Source of the DNA: Pseudomonas capsici
Lineage (GTDB): Bacteria > Pseudomonadota > Gammaproteobacteria > Pseudomonadales > Pseudomonadaceae
Direction: 5' to 3'
Length of the DNA: 64,000 nucleotides
NCBI RefSeq assembly: GCF_017165765.1
Contig: NZ_JAFGZD010000004.1
Location: 1-64,000, forward strand
In this document: piece by piece, positions 18,612 to 28,125 of the stretch
Layout: each line of letters opens with the position of its first letter
How positions within the stretch are numbered: position 1 is the stretch's first letter
Translations under genes and position numbers: made by a program
The notes under the pieces: generated by a model
Seen by the model: only the letters and a program-made list of their open reading frames with translations
Databases searched by the model: none
What the model was told of the DNA's origin: nothing

Positions 18612-19610
18612 TCAGCCGCTGAACACCTCCGGATAAGCGAACAACGCAGGTGCACCGCCGGTGTGCAGGAAAATCAGCGGCCCATCATTGAAACGCTGAC
18701 GTCCGATGCCGTCGAGCAGACCGGCCATGGCTTTGCCGGTATAGACCGGGTCCAGCAGCAGACCTTCGTGGCTGGCGATCAGTTTGATTGCCGACAGCGT
18801 GCCAGCGTTCGGTTCACCATAGCGTGGAGCGAAGTATTCGTCCCACAGTTGCACCTTGAAGGCTGATGGCAGGGCGATATCGAGCAGTTCCGCCGTGCGC
18901 TCGGCCAGGCCCTGAACCTTGGGAAGCTGAGCTTCTTCGCTGCGGGAGACGGTTACGCCAATCACCGGCAGTTCCGGCAACTGCTCGGCCAGAGCCAGGG
19001 CCAGGCCGCTGTGAGTGCCAGCGCTGCCTGAGGCCAGCACCACGGCGGAAAAATCCAGGCCTGTCTGCTTGATCTGCTCCGCGAGTTCCAGCCCGGCACG
19101 CACATAACCCAGCGCGCCTACGGCACTGGAGCCGCCAATCGGTACCAGATAAGGCTTCTTGCCACTGGTGCGCAGGCGAGCGGCGAGGGCTTGCAGTTGC
19201 TCGTCGGCGTTATCGAGGTTTTCCACCAGTTCGACCTTGGCGTCGAACAGTTCCAGCAGCAGGCGATTGCCGTTGTGCAGATAGTTGGCGTCTTCGGTGC
19301 CGATAGGGTTTTCCAGCAATGCGACGCAACCCAGTCCCAGACGAGCGGCCAGTGCTGCGGTCTGACGCACATGGTTGGACTGGATTGCTCCGGCGGTAAT
19401 CAGCGTGTCTGCACCCTGGGCCAGCGCATCGGCAGCCAGGTACTCCAGCTTGCGCACCTTGTTGCCGCCCAGCGCCAGAGTCGTAGTGTCATCGCGCTTG
19501 ATATAGATATCGCGGCCTGCCCAGGTCGACAGGCGTTCGAGCTTTTCCAGTGGGGTGGGAGCTTCGATCAGGTCGAGGCGGTTGAAACGAGCCAACTGTT
19601 TTTTGATCAT
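18612..19610 (-). CDS. dcyD: D-cysteine desulfhydrase
   Basis: This 332-residue PLP enzyme is of the ACC deaminase/D-cysteine desulfhydrase family, which converts D-cysteine to pyruvate, sulfide and ammonia. The PLP lysine is in LGGNKVRK (Lys51), the catalytic Ser78 lies in [11 protein letters not shown], and the phosphate loop is [17 protein letters not shown]. The C-terminus [15 protein letters not shown] is typical. ACC deaminase is the main alternative; the cystine transporter next door and the divergent serine acetyltransferase favour desulfhydrase. Translation starts at [14 protein letters not shown]. Confidence 0.88.
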   Translation of the reverse strand: MIKKQLARFNRLDLIEAPTPLEKLERLSTWAGRDIYIKRDDTTTLALGGNKVRKLEYLAADALAQGADTLITAGAIQSNHVRQTAALAARLGLGCVALLENPIGTEDANYLHNGNRLLLELFDAKVELVENLDNADEQLQALAARLRTSGKKPYLVPIGGSSAVGALGYVRAGLELAEQIKQTGLDFSAVVLASGSAGTHSGLALALAEQLPELPVIGVTVSRSEEAQLPKVQGLAERTAELLDIALPSAFKVQLWDEYFAPRYGEPNAGTLSAIKLIASHEGLLLDPVYTGKAMAGLLDGIGRQRFNDGPLIFLHTGGAPALFAYPEVFSG

Positions 19611-19807
19611 CTTGATAGGTAAGCCGAGAAGGGAGTTATCGGACTATATGCAGACGGTTCCTGCACGGCAACCCACGGTGTTTTATGTGATGTCAGCCAA
19701 AGCCCTACGCAAATTGTTATTTTTTCCGTGCAAATGTTTGCCGTAGAGTGGAGGCCGCAGGGGCCGCCATCATCGGGTTGCCTACTTTGACTCAAGGAGA
19801 GTTCAGC

Positions 19808-20761
19808 GTGAGCGATATTCCAGAAGCATCTGCCCCAGGCCGCTCCAGCCATTGGCAGTTGCAGCGGATCGTCAGCCAGTTGCGCAGTGCGCGTGAAGAC
19901 TGGCGCACTCGCAACAGGCGGGTGAGCGGTGAGCATGGTGGTCGGGAGCTGCCTTCCCGGGCGGCCATGGGCGAGATTCTCGAAGCCTTGAGCGGGGCCT
20001 TGTTCCCGATGCGTCTGGGGCCGGTGGATCTGCGCGAAGAAAGCGAGGATTTCTACGTCGGCCATACCCTGGACGTGGCACTCAATGCGCTCCTGGCCCA
20101 GGCCCGACTGGAGTTGCGCTATGTGGCGCATCAGCAGGGCGGCGAGACTCAGGGAATCGACGAGCGGGCACTGGAGCTGATCCAGGATTTCGCCACTGCC
20201 TTGCCAGGCATTCGTCTGTTGCTCGATACCGATGTGCTGGCGGCCTATCACGGCGACCCGGCGGCGCGCAGTGTCGATGAGGTTCTGCTGTGCTATCCGG
20301 GTATCCTGGCGGTGATCCATCACCGGCTGGCGCATCACCTGTATCGGGCCGGCCTGCCTCTGCTGGCGCGCATCAGCTCGGAAATCGCCCATTCCTCCAC
20401 CGGTATCGATATCCATCCCGGCGCGCAGATCGGCCCGAGCTTCTTTATCGATCATGGCACCGGCGTCGTGATTGGCGAGACGGCCATTATCGGTGAGCGG
20501 GTCAGGATCTATCAGGCTGTGACGCTGGGCGCCAAGCGCTTTCCGGCGGACGAAGATGGCCAGTTGCAGAAAGGTCATGCCCGCCACCCGATCGTCGAAG
20601 ACGACGTGGTGATCTATGCCGGCGCAACCATTCTGGGGCGTATCACCATCGGCAAGGGCTCGACCATCGGCGGCAACGTCTGGCTGACCCGCAGCGTCCC
20701 GGCCGGCTGCAATCTGACCCAGGCCAACCTGCTGCAACAGGATGACGGGACTCAGAAGTAG
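19808..20761 (+). CDS. epsC: Serine O-acetyltransferase, EpsC type
   Basis: It makes O-acetylserine from serine and acetyl-CoA, the first step of cysteine synthesis. The 317-residue protein has a helical N-terminal domain (about 50-190) and a left-handed beta-helix of hexapeptide repeats (about 198-300) that includes GIDIHPGAQIG, the catalytic His216 in DHGTGVVIG, and KGHARHPIVEDDVVIYAGA. The GTG at 19808 was chosen because AAGGAGA lies seven bases upstream, while an ATG at 19748 has no such signal. It is divergent from dcyD, so cysteine synthesis and cysteine breakdown face each other across about 200 bases. The C-terminal tail is short, which may affect cysteine feedback. Confidence 0.9.
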   Translation: MSDIPEASAPGRSSHWQLQRIVSQLRSAREDWRTRNRRVSGEHGGRELPSRAAMGEILEALSGALFPMRLGPVDLREESEDFYVGHTLDVALNALLAQARLELRYVAHQQGGETQGIDERALELIQDFATALPGIRLLLDTDVLAAYHGDPAARSVDEVLLCYPGILAVIHHRLAHHLYRAGLPLLARISSEIAHSSTGIDIHPGAQIGPSFFIDHGTGVVIGETAIIGERVRIYQAVTLGAKRFPADEDGQLQKGHARHPIVEDDVVIYAGATILGRITIGKGSTIGGNVWLTRSVPAGCNLTQANLLQQDDGTQK

Positions 20762-20777
20762 CAGTAGTTAGTTGTAA

Positions 20778-20814
20778 GCGGCAAGCTTCAAGCTGCAAGT
20801 TTGAAGCTTGCCGC
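20778..20814. repeat. 14-bp stem hairpin after epsC (AAGCTTCAA/CTGCAAG family)
   Basis: Bases 20778-20791 and 20801-20814 are perfect inverted repeats (GCGGCAAGCTTCAA and its complement) with a 9-base loop, placed 17 bases after the epsC stop. There is no long T-run, so it may stabilise or end the transcript. Related sequence occurs at 23003-23092 and 45603-45633. Confidence 0.75.
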
Positions 20815-21001
20815 CCGATTCGCTCCCGCGGCGTAGGGAACGATCCTGCGCCATCATGCGTCATATCCCGGTCTGAGCCCGCATTCCCCTGTATGCGATT
20901 TGTTTTTTGCAGGTAGTTTTCTGCCCGCTCATACCAGGAGTCCTTCTCGTGTTTCCCTCTATTTCTGGAGCTTCTCGTCTTGATCCAGAGGCGTACCGCC
21001 C

Positions 21002-22999
21002 ATGAGTACGTCCGTTTCCCCATCCAGCGGCCAGGTCCGCATGAATGCTCCGGTGTTCTACTTCGCCGCGAGTGTCATCCTGATTTTCGGCGTTACCGTG
21101 ATTGCCTTTCCGCAAGCCAGCGGCGAATGGCTACTGGCTGCACAGAACTGGGCGGCCAATACGGTCGGCTGGTATTACATGCTTGTCATGACGCTGTATC
21201 TGGTCTTCGTGGTGGTCACCGCCTTGTCGAGCTACGGCAAGATCAAGCTCGGTGCCGACCACGACGAGCCCGAATTCAGTTACCTGTCATGGGCAGGCAT
21301 GCTGTTTGCCGCCGGGATCAGTATCACGCTGTTCTTCTTCTGCGTTTCCGAGCCACTGACCCATATGCTGCAACCGCCGCAGGGCGAGGGCAGTACCACT
21401 GAGTCGGCACGTCAGGCCATGCAGTTGCTGTTTCTGCACTGGGGCCTGCATGGCTGGGGCGTGTTTGCCTTCGTCGGCATGGCGCTGGCGTATTTCGCTT
21501 ACCGTCACAACCTGCCGCTGGCCTTGCGTTCGGCGCTGTATCCGCTGATCGGCAAACGTATCAATGGTCCTATCGGTTACGCCGTCGATGGTTTTGGCAT
21601 CATCGCGACCATCTTCGGTCTGGGTGCCGACATGGGGTTCGGTGTGCTGCACCTGAACTCCGGTCTGGATTACCTGTTCGGCGTGTCCCATACCCAATGG
21701 ATTCAGGTCGGGCTGATCACGCTGATGATGGGCGCTGCGATCCTGGTGGCGGTCTCGGGCGTCGACAAGGGCGTGCGGGTCATGTCCGACATCAACATGC
21801 TGCTCGCCTGCGCATTGCTGCTGTTCGTACTGTTCGCCGGACCCACTCAGCATCTGCTCAATACGCTGGTGCAGAACATCGGTGACTACCTGGGCGCGCT
21901 GCCGGTCAAGAGTTTCGATGTCTATGCCTACAATCGCGACGCCAATGGCTGGCTGGGCGGCTGGACAGTGTTCTATTGGGCCTGGTGGATTGCATGGGCG
22001 CCTTTTGTGGGCCTGTTCATTGCGCGTATTTCCCGTGGCCGGACCATTCGCGAATTCGTCTTTGGCGTGCTGCTGATTCCGCTGGGTTTCACGCTTGCCT
22101 GGATGTCGATTTTCGGTAACAGCGCCATCGAGCAAGTGCTCAACCACGGCATGACCGCTCTGGGGCAATCGGCTATCGACGACCCGTCCATGACCTTGTA
22201 TCTGCTGCTGGAAACCTATCCATGGAGCAAGACCGTCATTGCGGTGACGGTGTTCATCAGCTTTGTGTTCTTCGTCACTTCGGCGGACTCCGGGACTGTG
22301 GTGCTGTCCACGCTGTCGGCCAAGGGTGGCGGCCCGGACGAAGACGGTCCGAAATGGCTGCGTGTGTTCTGGGGTGTGGCGACGGCGGTGATTACCAGCG
22401 GGTTGCTGTTCTCCGGCAGCATCGATGCGCTGAAGTCGGCCGTTGTGCTGACCTCGCTACCGTTCTCGCTGATTCTGCTGTTGATGATGTGGGGGCTGCA
22501 CAAAGCGTTCTTCATGGAGGCTCAGCGTCAGATCGCCCAGACCTATTCGCTGGCCCCGGCCTCCGGTGCGCGACGTGGCGGCTGGAGGCAGCGTTTGAGC
22601 CAGGCCGTGCACTATCCGTCGCGGGACGAGGTCTATCGCTTCCTCGATCAGACCGTACGCCCGGCGATTGAAGACGTGACCGCAGTGTTCGTGGAAAAGG
22701 GTCTGAGTGTCGATACTCAACCGGACCCGTCCAACGACTCCGTCAGCCTTGAAATCGGCCATGGTGAAGAACGTCCGTTCATTTACCAGGTACAGATGAA
22801 AGGCTTCTTCACCCCATCCTTCGCCCGCGGCGGCATGGGCTCCAAGCAACTGAACAACCGGCGCTACTACCGAGCCGAAGTCCACCTGAGCGAAGGCAGC
22901 CAGGATTACGATCTGGTGGGTTACACCAAGGAACAGGTCATCAACGACATACTGGACCAGTACGAGCGGCATATGCAGTTCTTGCATTTGGTGCGATAG
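21002..22999 (+). CDS. betT: BCCT-family choline transporter, BetT type
   Basis: This 665-residue transporter has 12 hydrophobic segments up to about residue 500 and a long C-terminal cytoplasmic domain of ~160 residues. BCCT hallmarks are LHWGLHGWGVFAFVGMALA and the tryptophan-rich FYWAWWIAWAPFVGLFIARI. The extended tail with RDEVYRFLDQTVRPAIEDV and TKEQVINDILDQYERH is the type that makes BetT of P. syringae respond to osmotic strength. It is predicted to import choline by proton symport. An in-frame ATG at 21041 is the alternative start. No bet genes are adjacent. The 190 bases after the hairpin at 20814 show nothing else. Confidence 0.88.
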   Translation: MSTSVSPSSGQVRMNAPVFYFAASVILIFGVTVIAFPQASGEWLLAAQNWAANTVGWYYMLVMTLYLVFVVVTALSSYGKIKLGADHDEPEFSYLSWAGMLFAAGISITLFFFCVSEPLTHMLQPPQGEGSTTESARQAMQLLFLHWGLHGWGVFAFVGMALAYFAYRHNLPLALRSALYPLIGKRINGPIGYAVDGFGIIATIFGLGADMGFGVLHLNSGLDYLFGVSHTQWIQVGLITLMMGAAILVAVSGVDKGVRVMSDINMLLACALLLFVLFAGPTQHLLNTLVQNIGDYLGALPVKSFDVYAYNRDANGWLGGWTVFYWAWWIAWAPFVGLFIARISRGRTIREFVFGVLLIPLGFTLAWMSIFGNSAIEQVLNHGMTALGQSAIDDPSMTLYLLLETYPWSKTVIAVTVFISFVFFVTSADSGTVVLSTLSAKGGGPDEDGPKWLRVFWGVATAVITSGLLFSGSIDALKSAVVLTSLPFSLILLLMMWGLHKAFFMEAQRQIAQTYSLAPASGARRGGWRQRLSQAVHYPSRDEVYRFLDQTVRPAIEDVTAVFVEKGLSVDTQPDPSNDSVSLEIGHGEERPFIYQVQMKGFFTPSFARGGMGSKQLNNRRYYRAEVHLSEGSQDYDLVGYTKEQVINDILDQYERHMQFLHLVR

Positions 23000-23002
23000 A
23001 GG

Positions 23003-23092
23003 CAAGCCGTAAGCTGCAAGCTTTAAGCTTCAAGTCAAAAGCTTGCAGCTTGCAGCTTGCAGCTTGCAGCTTGCAGCTTGCAGCTTTCCGCG
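23003..23092. repeat. GCTTGCA tandem repeat with inverted flank between betT and lacI-type gene
   Basis: Six perfect 7-base GCTTGCA units run from 23041 to 23082, followed by a partial one. The sequence just before (about 23011-23036) holds complementary AGCTGCAAGC and AAGCTT elements, so the whole 90 bases can fold into several alternative hairpins. It lies between two converging genes and may act as a bidirectional terminator. Unit number is likely to vary between strains by slippage. Confidence 0.85.
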
Positions 23093-24139
23093 TCACGTAC
23101 TCTCCCGCTCAACCAGACTGCAATCGAGCAGGTTCAGTCGTTGTATTTCCCCTTCCAGCGGCAGCACTCCCAGGCTTTCCAGTACGCGTTGTGCGGCGAG
23201 GACGCCGATTTCCAGGGCGGGTGGTTTGATGGTGCTGAGGCTGGGCATCATCATTTGGGCGAAGGCGTAGTCGCCAAACCCCATGACGGCGCAATCCTGC
23301 GGTATTTGCAGGCCTGCCCGCTGGCTGGCGAGCAATCCGCCAGCGGCCAGGTTGTCGTTGGCAAAGAAGATGGCATCGGGTCTGTCGGTGCCGTTCATGA
23401 GTGTATCCATCGCCTGCTTGCCAGCCTCGAAGGGTGCCAGCCCTTCTGCCGGAACGAACACTCTGGGCTTGAGGCCGAAGGTTTCCAGGGTGGCGATGTA
23501 GCCGTCGCGGCGTTCAAGGGCGCTGAAATCGCCCGCCATGCTGTTCTGCACGAAGGCGATGCGTCGGTAGCCTTTGTCATGCAGATAGCGTGTAGCACTG
23601 ACGCCCACGTCGTAATGCGAGAACCCGATCTGGATCGGGCTACGGCCTGGCTGGTGGTCCCAGGTTTCGATCACCGGGATATCGGCCTGCTCGATCATCT
23701 TTTCAGTCGCTTCGCTGTGAAAGCGGCTGGTCAGGACCAGCGCGGCCGGTGACCAGCCCAGAAACGCCCGCACCGCGCTTTCTTCCTGTTCTGTAGAGAA
23801 GTAGCTGGAGGCCAGCAGCAGCTGGAAACCGTGCTTGCTCAAGGTGTCGCTGAAACCCTGAATGGTATTGGCGAAGATCGGCCCCGAGATGTTGGGTATC
23901 ACCATGGCCACGACCCGGCTGCGCGCCGAGGCCAGGCCGCCTGCCACCAGGTTGGGCACGTAACCCAACTGATTGACTGCGGCAGCGATACGCTCGCGCA
24001 ATTCGGGAGAAACCTGATCCGGCTGGTTGAAGTAGCGCGACACGGTAATGGCCGAAACACCTGCCTGCTTTGCCACGCCTGTGATGGTCACACGGCCTGC
24101 GCCTCGGCGTTTGCGTGTCGCAGGAATGTCGTCAGCCAT
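23093..24139 (-). CDS. LacI-family transcriptional regulator
   Basis: The 348-residue repressor-type protein has the LacI helix-turn-helix at about residues 16-65 (VTITGVAKQAGVSAITVSRYFNQP ... LGYVPN, hinge-helix sequence LVAGGLASARS) and a periplasmic-binding-protein-like sensor domain (VVAMVIPNISGPIFANTIQGF, DAIFFANDNLAAGGLL). The short basic N-terminus RKRRGAGRVT resembles GntR-like gluconate repressors. LacI members mostly sense sugars or their derivatives. It is divergent from the TonB receptor gene, and the 14-bp palindrome between them is the likely operator. Confidence 0.9.
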   Translation of the reverse strand: MADDIPATRKRRGAGRVTITGVAKQAGVSAITVSRYFNQPDQVSPELRERIAAAVNQLGYVPNLVAGGLASARSRVVAMVIPNISGPIFANTIQGFSDTLSKHGFQLLLASSYFSTEQEESAVRAFLGWSPAALVLTSRFHSEATEKMIEQADIPVIETWDHQPGRSPIQIGFSHYDVGVSATRYLHDKGYRRIAFVQNSMAGDFSALERRDGYIATLETFGLKPRVFVPAEGLAPFEAGKQAMDTLMNGTDRPDAIFFANDNLAAGGLLASQRAGLQIPQDCAVMGFGDYAFAQMMMPSLSTIKPPALEIGVLAAQRVLESLGVLPLEGEIQRLNLLDCSLVEREST

Positions 24140-24227
24140 GGGCAGTCACTTCGTATAAAAGAAAAAGGAATATAAATCTAATTTTTAAGTATTTGACGAT
24201 CTATGTGTCGGTTACTGATACTGGTGA

Positions 24228-24241
24228 TGTTAGCGCTAACA
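24228..24241. promoter_or_regulatory. Perfect palindrome TGTTAGCGCTAACA, candidate LacI-family operator
   Basis: The 14 bases TGTTAGCGCTAACA are a perfect palindrome with a central CG, the usual form of LacI-family operators. It lies 87 bases before the LacI-type gene and 114 bases before the TonB receptor gene, in the shared upstream region, so it could control both. Confidence 0.7.
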
Positions 24242-24355
24242 AACTGGTTTGTCTGCTACTCGCCACCGCGAATGCCCGAACCCGGTTAGCCGGCAATTTC
24301 AGAAGTCAGTGCGTGAACACTGACCGACCAGGGCACATATCAGGCAGGCACGCAG

Positions 24356-26623
24356 ATGCACACAACACTTGGGGATAGCGTCAAACACAATCTTCTGGCG
24401 CAAGCCATCGACCAGGCCAACACCGCGCGGGGACGTCGTTGCGGCATGCTGCTGATGAGTCTGGCGGCCTTGCCGCTGGCTCCGGCGATGGCTGAAACCG
24501 AAGCCACGCAGAACGCCGAGGCGCCCACGCTCAAGGCTGTCACCGTTACCGCCACGCGCCGCGAAGAGTCGTTGCAGAAAGTGCCTGTCGCGGTTTCCGT
24601 GGTCGAGGGCGAGCAACTGGAGCGTGACAACCGCAATGGTGTGTCCAGCATCGTGCAGCAGATCCCGACCCTGAATTTCCGTACCGGCGCTTCCAACAAG
24701 GACACTTCGCTGTTCATTCGCGGCGTGGGCACTATTTCTACATCGCCGGGTGTCGAGCCGACTGTTGCGACGGTCATCGACGGTGTCGTGCTCGGTCGTC
24801 CAGGCCAGGCAACCCTGGATTTGCTGGATCTGGAGCGTATCGAAGTCCTGCGCGGCCCTCAGGGCACGCTGTTCGGCAAGAACGCATCGGCCGGTGTGCT
24901 CAACGTGGTCACCAAGGCGCCGACCGAAGAGACTCATGGCTACATCGATCAATCCTATTTCAGCGGCAATGAAAGCCGCACGCGCTTCGGTATCGGTGGC
25001 AGTCTGATCCCGCAGACCCTCAAGGGCTCGATCACGACCCTGTTCGGCAGCTACGACGGTAACGTCGACAACAAGCTCAACGGTCAGGAGGTCAACGGCT
25101 ATAACCGCAAGGGTGCACGGGGCAAACTGGAGTTCACTCCCAATGACGATGTCACATTCACCCTCATCGCCGACTACATGCAGGCTCATGACGACGCGCC
25201 AAACGGTGTGGTCAGCAAGTCGCTGACGCCAGCGTTCAGCAGCGCCTTGTCACCTGTGCGGGCCGACAGCGACAACCGCGATGTGGTCAGCGATTACCGC
25301 AGCCATGTGGATGACGTCAACAAGGGCCTGTCCGGCCAACTGGACTGGAAACTGGGCGACTACACCTTGACGTCGATCACGGCCTGGCGCGGCTGGGACA
25401 ATACCCAATATCAGGATGGCGACCGCCTGGGCACCATCACCGCCGCGTTCCCCGGCACCGAAGACAAAGGCCAGCTGGAGTACAACCAGTACTCTCAGGA
25501 ATTGCGTCTGGCTTCGCCCAAAGGTGAGTTCCTGGAGTATGTCGGCGGTCTGTTCTACATGCATGGCAAGAGCGATGAAACCTATCAGCGCACCTTGATC
25601 ACGCCCACCACCCAGGATCGCGGCGTTGCCGACTACAGCACCACCAACGAAAGCTACTCGGTGTTTGGTGAAACCACCTTCAACTTCACGCCTGATTTCC
25701 GGGCCATCGCCGGTCTGCGCTGGACCCACGACAAGCTGGAATACGACCACCGCCGTGTCTCCACCTCGGCCACTACGGTCAGCGGTATCCAGCCAGCGAC
25801 CAGCAGCTCGGGTTCCGTGGATGAAGATGGCAAGTCCGGCCGCCTGGGTCTGCAATACGACCTCAGCGATGCGGTAACCACCTATGTCACCTACTCGCGT
25901 GGTTACAAAGGCCCGGCCTATAACGTGTTCTTCAACATGCAGCCGCGCGATACCGAGGCGCTCAAGCCGGAAACCTCCAACACCTGGGAAGTCGGCATCA
26001 AGGCCACCAGCTGGAACAATCGCCTGACCACCAACCTGGCCGTATTCCGCAGCGAGTACGACAACTATCAGGCGAACTTCTTCGACAGCGTGGCCGGGCA
26101 AGTGGTAACCCGCCTGATCAATGCGGGCAGTGTCAGCACTGAGGGCGTCGAACTCGACTACGCCTTGCAGGCCACCACCAACCTGAAAATTTCCGGTGCC
26201 CTGGCTTACACCAAGGCACGCATCGACAGCTTCGCGTGCCCGGCCGGTGCGGCGGCGTCCTGCAACGTCGATGGCAAGACTCTGCCCTACAGCCCGGACT
26301 GGAAAAGCTACGTTCGTGCCGACTACACCATCCCGCTGGATAACGGCCTGGATATCGAACTGGGTACCGATTACAGCTGGCAGAGCGAAGTGCAGTACGA
26401 CATCAGCCAGAACGCCGACACCAAACAAGGTGCCTACGGTATCTGGAACGCGAGTGTTGCCCTTGCGGACTACAACGCAGGCTGGCGTGTTGCGTTGCTG
26501 GGCAAAAACCTGGCTGACAAGTCTTATTCGCCAATGCTGGCCACTGGTGGAAACTACATCTACCGTGCAGTACCGCGTGATGACGAGCGTTATTTCGGTG
26601 TGCAGTTGCGTAAGGATTTTTGA
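24356..26623 (+). CDS. TonB-dependent outer-membrane receptor
   Basis: This is a 755-residue receptor of the Fec/Cir-like broad class. A signal peptide (LLMSLAALPLAPAMA, cleavage near residue 47 counted from the first ATG) is followed by a TonB-box-like LKAVTVTATRR and the plug (VSSIVQQIPTLNFRTGA, VIDGVVLGRPG, LERIEVLRGPQGTLFGKNASAGVLNVVTKAP). A 22-stranded barrel ends in RYFGVQLRKDF with a terminal Phe. The N-terminus before the signal core is long (~30 residues), so an internal start such as the ATG at 24446 is possible, though neither has a good ribosome binding site. The neighbours suggest an organosulfur or sugar-like ligand; siderophore uptake cannot be excluded. Confidence 0.88.
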   Translation: MHTTLGDSVKHNLLAQAIDQANTARGRRCGMLLMSLAALPLAPAMAETEATQNAEAPTLKAVTVTATRREESLQKVPVAVSVVEGEQLERDNRNGVSSIVQQIPTLNFRTGASNKDTSLFIRGVGTISTSPGVEPTVATVIDGVVLGRPGQATLDLLDLERIEVLRGPQGTLFGKNASAGVLNVVTKAPTEETHGYIDQSYFSGNESRTRFGIGGSLIPQTLKGSITTLFGSYDGNVDNKLNGQEVNGYNRKGARGKLEFTPNDDVTFTLIADYMQAHDDAPNGVVSKSLTPAFSSALSPVRADSDNRDVVSDYRSHVDDVNKGLSGQLDWKLGDYTLTSITAWRGWDNTQYQDGDRLGTITAAFPGTEDKGQLEYNQYSQELRLASPKGEFLEYVGGLFYMHGKSDETYQRTLITPTTQDRGVADYSTTNESYSVFGETTFNFTPDFRAIAGLRWTHDKLEYDHRRVSTSATTVSGIQPATSSSGSVDEDGKSGRLGLQYDLSDAVTTYVTYSRGYKGPAYNVFFNMQPRDTEALKPETSNTWEVGIKATSWNNRLTTNLAVFRSEYDNYQANFFDSVAGQVVTRLINAGSVSTEGVELDYALQATTNLKISGALAYTKARIDSFACPAGAAASCNVDGKTLPYSPDWKSYVRADYTIPLDNGLDIELGTDYSWQSEVQYDISQNADTKQGAYGIWNASVALADYNAGWRVALLGKNLADKSYSPMLATGGNYIYRAVPRDDERYFGVQLRKDF

Positions 26624-26668
26624 GCCGTTGCGTGCAACAACCCTCAATGAATCGGTAAGGAGTTGGTT

Positions 26669-27997
26669 ATGAGCGAGTCCGCTCGTCAGTTGAAGTTAGG
26701 CGCATTTCTAATGGCCACCGGGCATCATGTGGCGGCCTGGCGTCACCCGGATGTTCCGGCCAATGCAGGGCTTGATATCAAGCACTACAAGCATCTGGCC
26801 AGAGTGGCGGAGGAGGCCCGGTTCGACGCTTTGTTCGTGGCCGACAGTGTGGCGGCTGCGACCGGAGATATCGCCAGTCACATGGCGCGTTCCGATCATT
26901 TCGAACCGCTGACACTGCTCTCGGCCCTGAGCGCGGTAACCGAGAACATCGGTCTGATTGCAACGGCGACCACGACTTATAACGAGCCTTACCACGTCGC
27001 TCGCAAGTTCGCCTCGCTGGACCACCTGTCCGGTGGGCGAGCCGGCTGGAATCTGGTGACTTCCGATGCCGCAGCCGAAGCGCAGAACTTCGGTCGTGAA
27101 GAACACGTGGGACACGCCGAACGCTACAGCCGTGCCCGCGAGTTTCATCAGGTCGTGACCGGGCTCTGGGACAGCTGGGCGGACGATGCCTTTATCCGCG
27201 ACAAGGCCAGCGGAGAGTATTACGACCCCGCCAAGCTGCATGTGCTCGACCATCAGGGCGAACACTTCAGCGTCAAAGGTCCGCTGAATGTGGCGCGTTC
27301 TCCGCAAGGCCAGCCTGTCGTGGTGCAGGCGGGTTCTTCGGAAGTCGGTCGGGATCTGGCGGCGCAGACGGCTGAAGTGGTCTTCACGGCCCAGACATCT
27401 CTGGCCGATGCCCAGGCGTTCTATGCCGATATCAAGGGGCGGCTGAAGACTTACGGGCGCAGTGCCGAATCGCTGAAAATCATGCCCGGTGTGTTTATCG
27501 TCGTGGCTGAAACCGAGGCTGAGGCCAAGGCGAAATTCGAGTCGTTCCAGGATCTGGTCGACCCCCATGTGGGCGTGGCGTTGCTGGGCCGCATGCTGGG
27601 CAATTTCGATCTGTCGGGCTATCCACTGGACGGGCCTTTGCCGGAATTGCCGTTGACCGACAGTGGCCAGCGCAGTCGGCAAAAGCTGCTGACCGATCTG
27701 GCCGAGAAAGAAAACCTGAACCTTGCACAACTGGGACGGCGGATTGCCGGTGGCCGAGGCCATTACAGCCTGATCGGTACGCCGACGCAGATTGCCGATG
27801 AGCTGCAGACCTGGTTCGAACAAGGCGCCGCCGATGGCTTCAATGTACTGGTGCCGCATCTGCCGGGAGGTCTGGAAGATGTCGCGCGCCTGCTGGTGCC
27901 TGAGCTGCAACGCCGCGGCTTGTTCCGCACCCAATACGAGGGCTCGACCCTGCGTGAAAACCTCGGACTGCAAAGGCCCTCGAACCGCTTCGAGTAA
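26669..27997 (+). CDS. NtaA/DmoA-family FMN-dependent monooxygenase
   Basis: This is a second luciferase-like monooxygenase of 442 residues, quite different in detail from the one at 10832. Landmarks are KLGAFLMATGHHVAAWRHP, LFVADS, LDHLSGGRAGWNLVTS (about 118-133), PVVVQAGSSEVGRDLAA, GRRIAGGRGHYSLIGTPTQIAD and a C-terminal LRENLGL. The start at 26669 is fixed by AAGGAG six bases upstream. It lies 45 bases after the TonB receptor gene, probably in one transcript. Family members oxidise nitrilotriacetate, dimethyl sulfide or similar molecules; here the neighbouring sulfonate-type binding protein favours a sulfur substrate. It needs a flavin reductase encoded elsewhere. Confidence 0.85.
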   Translation: MSESARQLKLGAFLMATGHHVAAWRHPDVPANAGLDIKHYKHLARVAEEARFDALFVADSVAAATGDIASHMARSDHFEPLTLLSALSAVTENIGLIATATTTYNEPYHVARKFASLDHLSGGRAGWNLVTSDAAAEAQNFGREEHVGHAERYSRAREFHQVVTGLWDSWADDAFIRDKASGEYYDPAKLHVLDHQGEHFSVKGPLNVARSPQGQPVVVQAGSSEVGRDLAAQTAEVVFTAQTSLADAQAFYADIKGRLKTYGRSAESLKIMPGVFIVVAETEAEAKAKFESFQDLVDPHVGVALLGRMLGNFDLSGYPLDGPLPELPLTDSGQRSRQKLLTDLAEKENLNLAQLGRRIAGGRGHYSLIGTPTQIADELQTWFEQGAADGFNVLVPHLPGGLEDVARLLVPELQRRGLFRTQYEGSTLRENLGLQRPSNRFE

Positions 27998-28004
27998 CGG
28001 ACGA

Positions 28005-28097
28005 TTGTAGGAGCGGATTCATCCGCGAGAGGGTATTGCCGGCGACACATTTTCTTCGGGTGTACCGGCCTCTCGCCCATGAATTCACTCCTGCGAC
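28005..28097. repeat. REP-like inverted pair, family B (TGTAGGAGCGGATTCATCC)
   Basis: A left arm with TGTAGGAGCGGATTCATCC (28006-28031) is mirrored by a right arm (about 28070-28097) that reads, on the other strand, GCAGGAGTGAATTCATGGG and then CGAGAGG. A ~38-base spacer separates them. The pair lies between the monooxygenase gene and the binding-protein gene and could lower expression of the distal genes or protect the upstream mRNA. Confidence 0.7.
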
Positions 28098-28125
28098 GAT
28101 GGCTCTATTCACAAGGAAAACCTAC

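Noticed and set aside
23041..23082. Tandem GCTTGCA units considered as a CRISPR-like array
   Set aside because: Units are 7 bases, directly joined with no spacers, so this is a simple tandem repeat.
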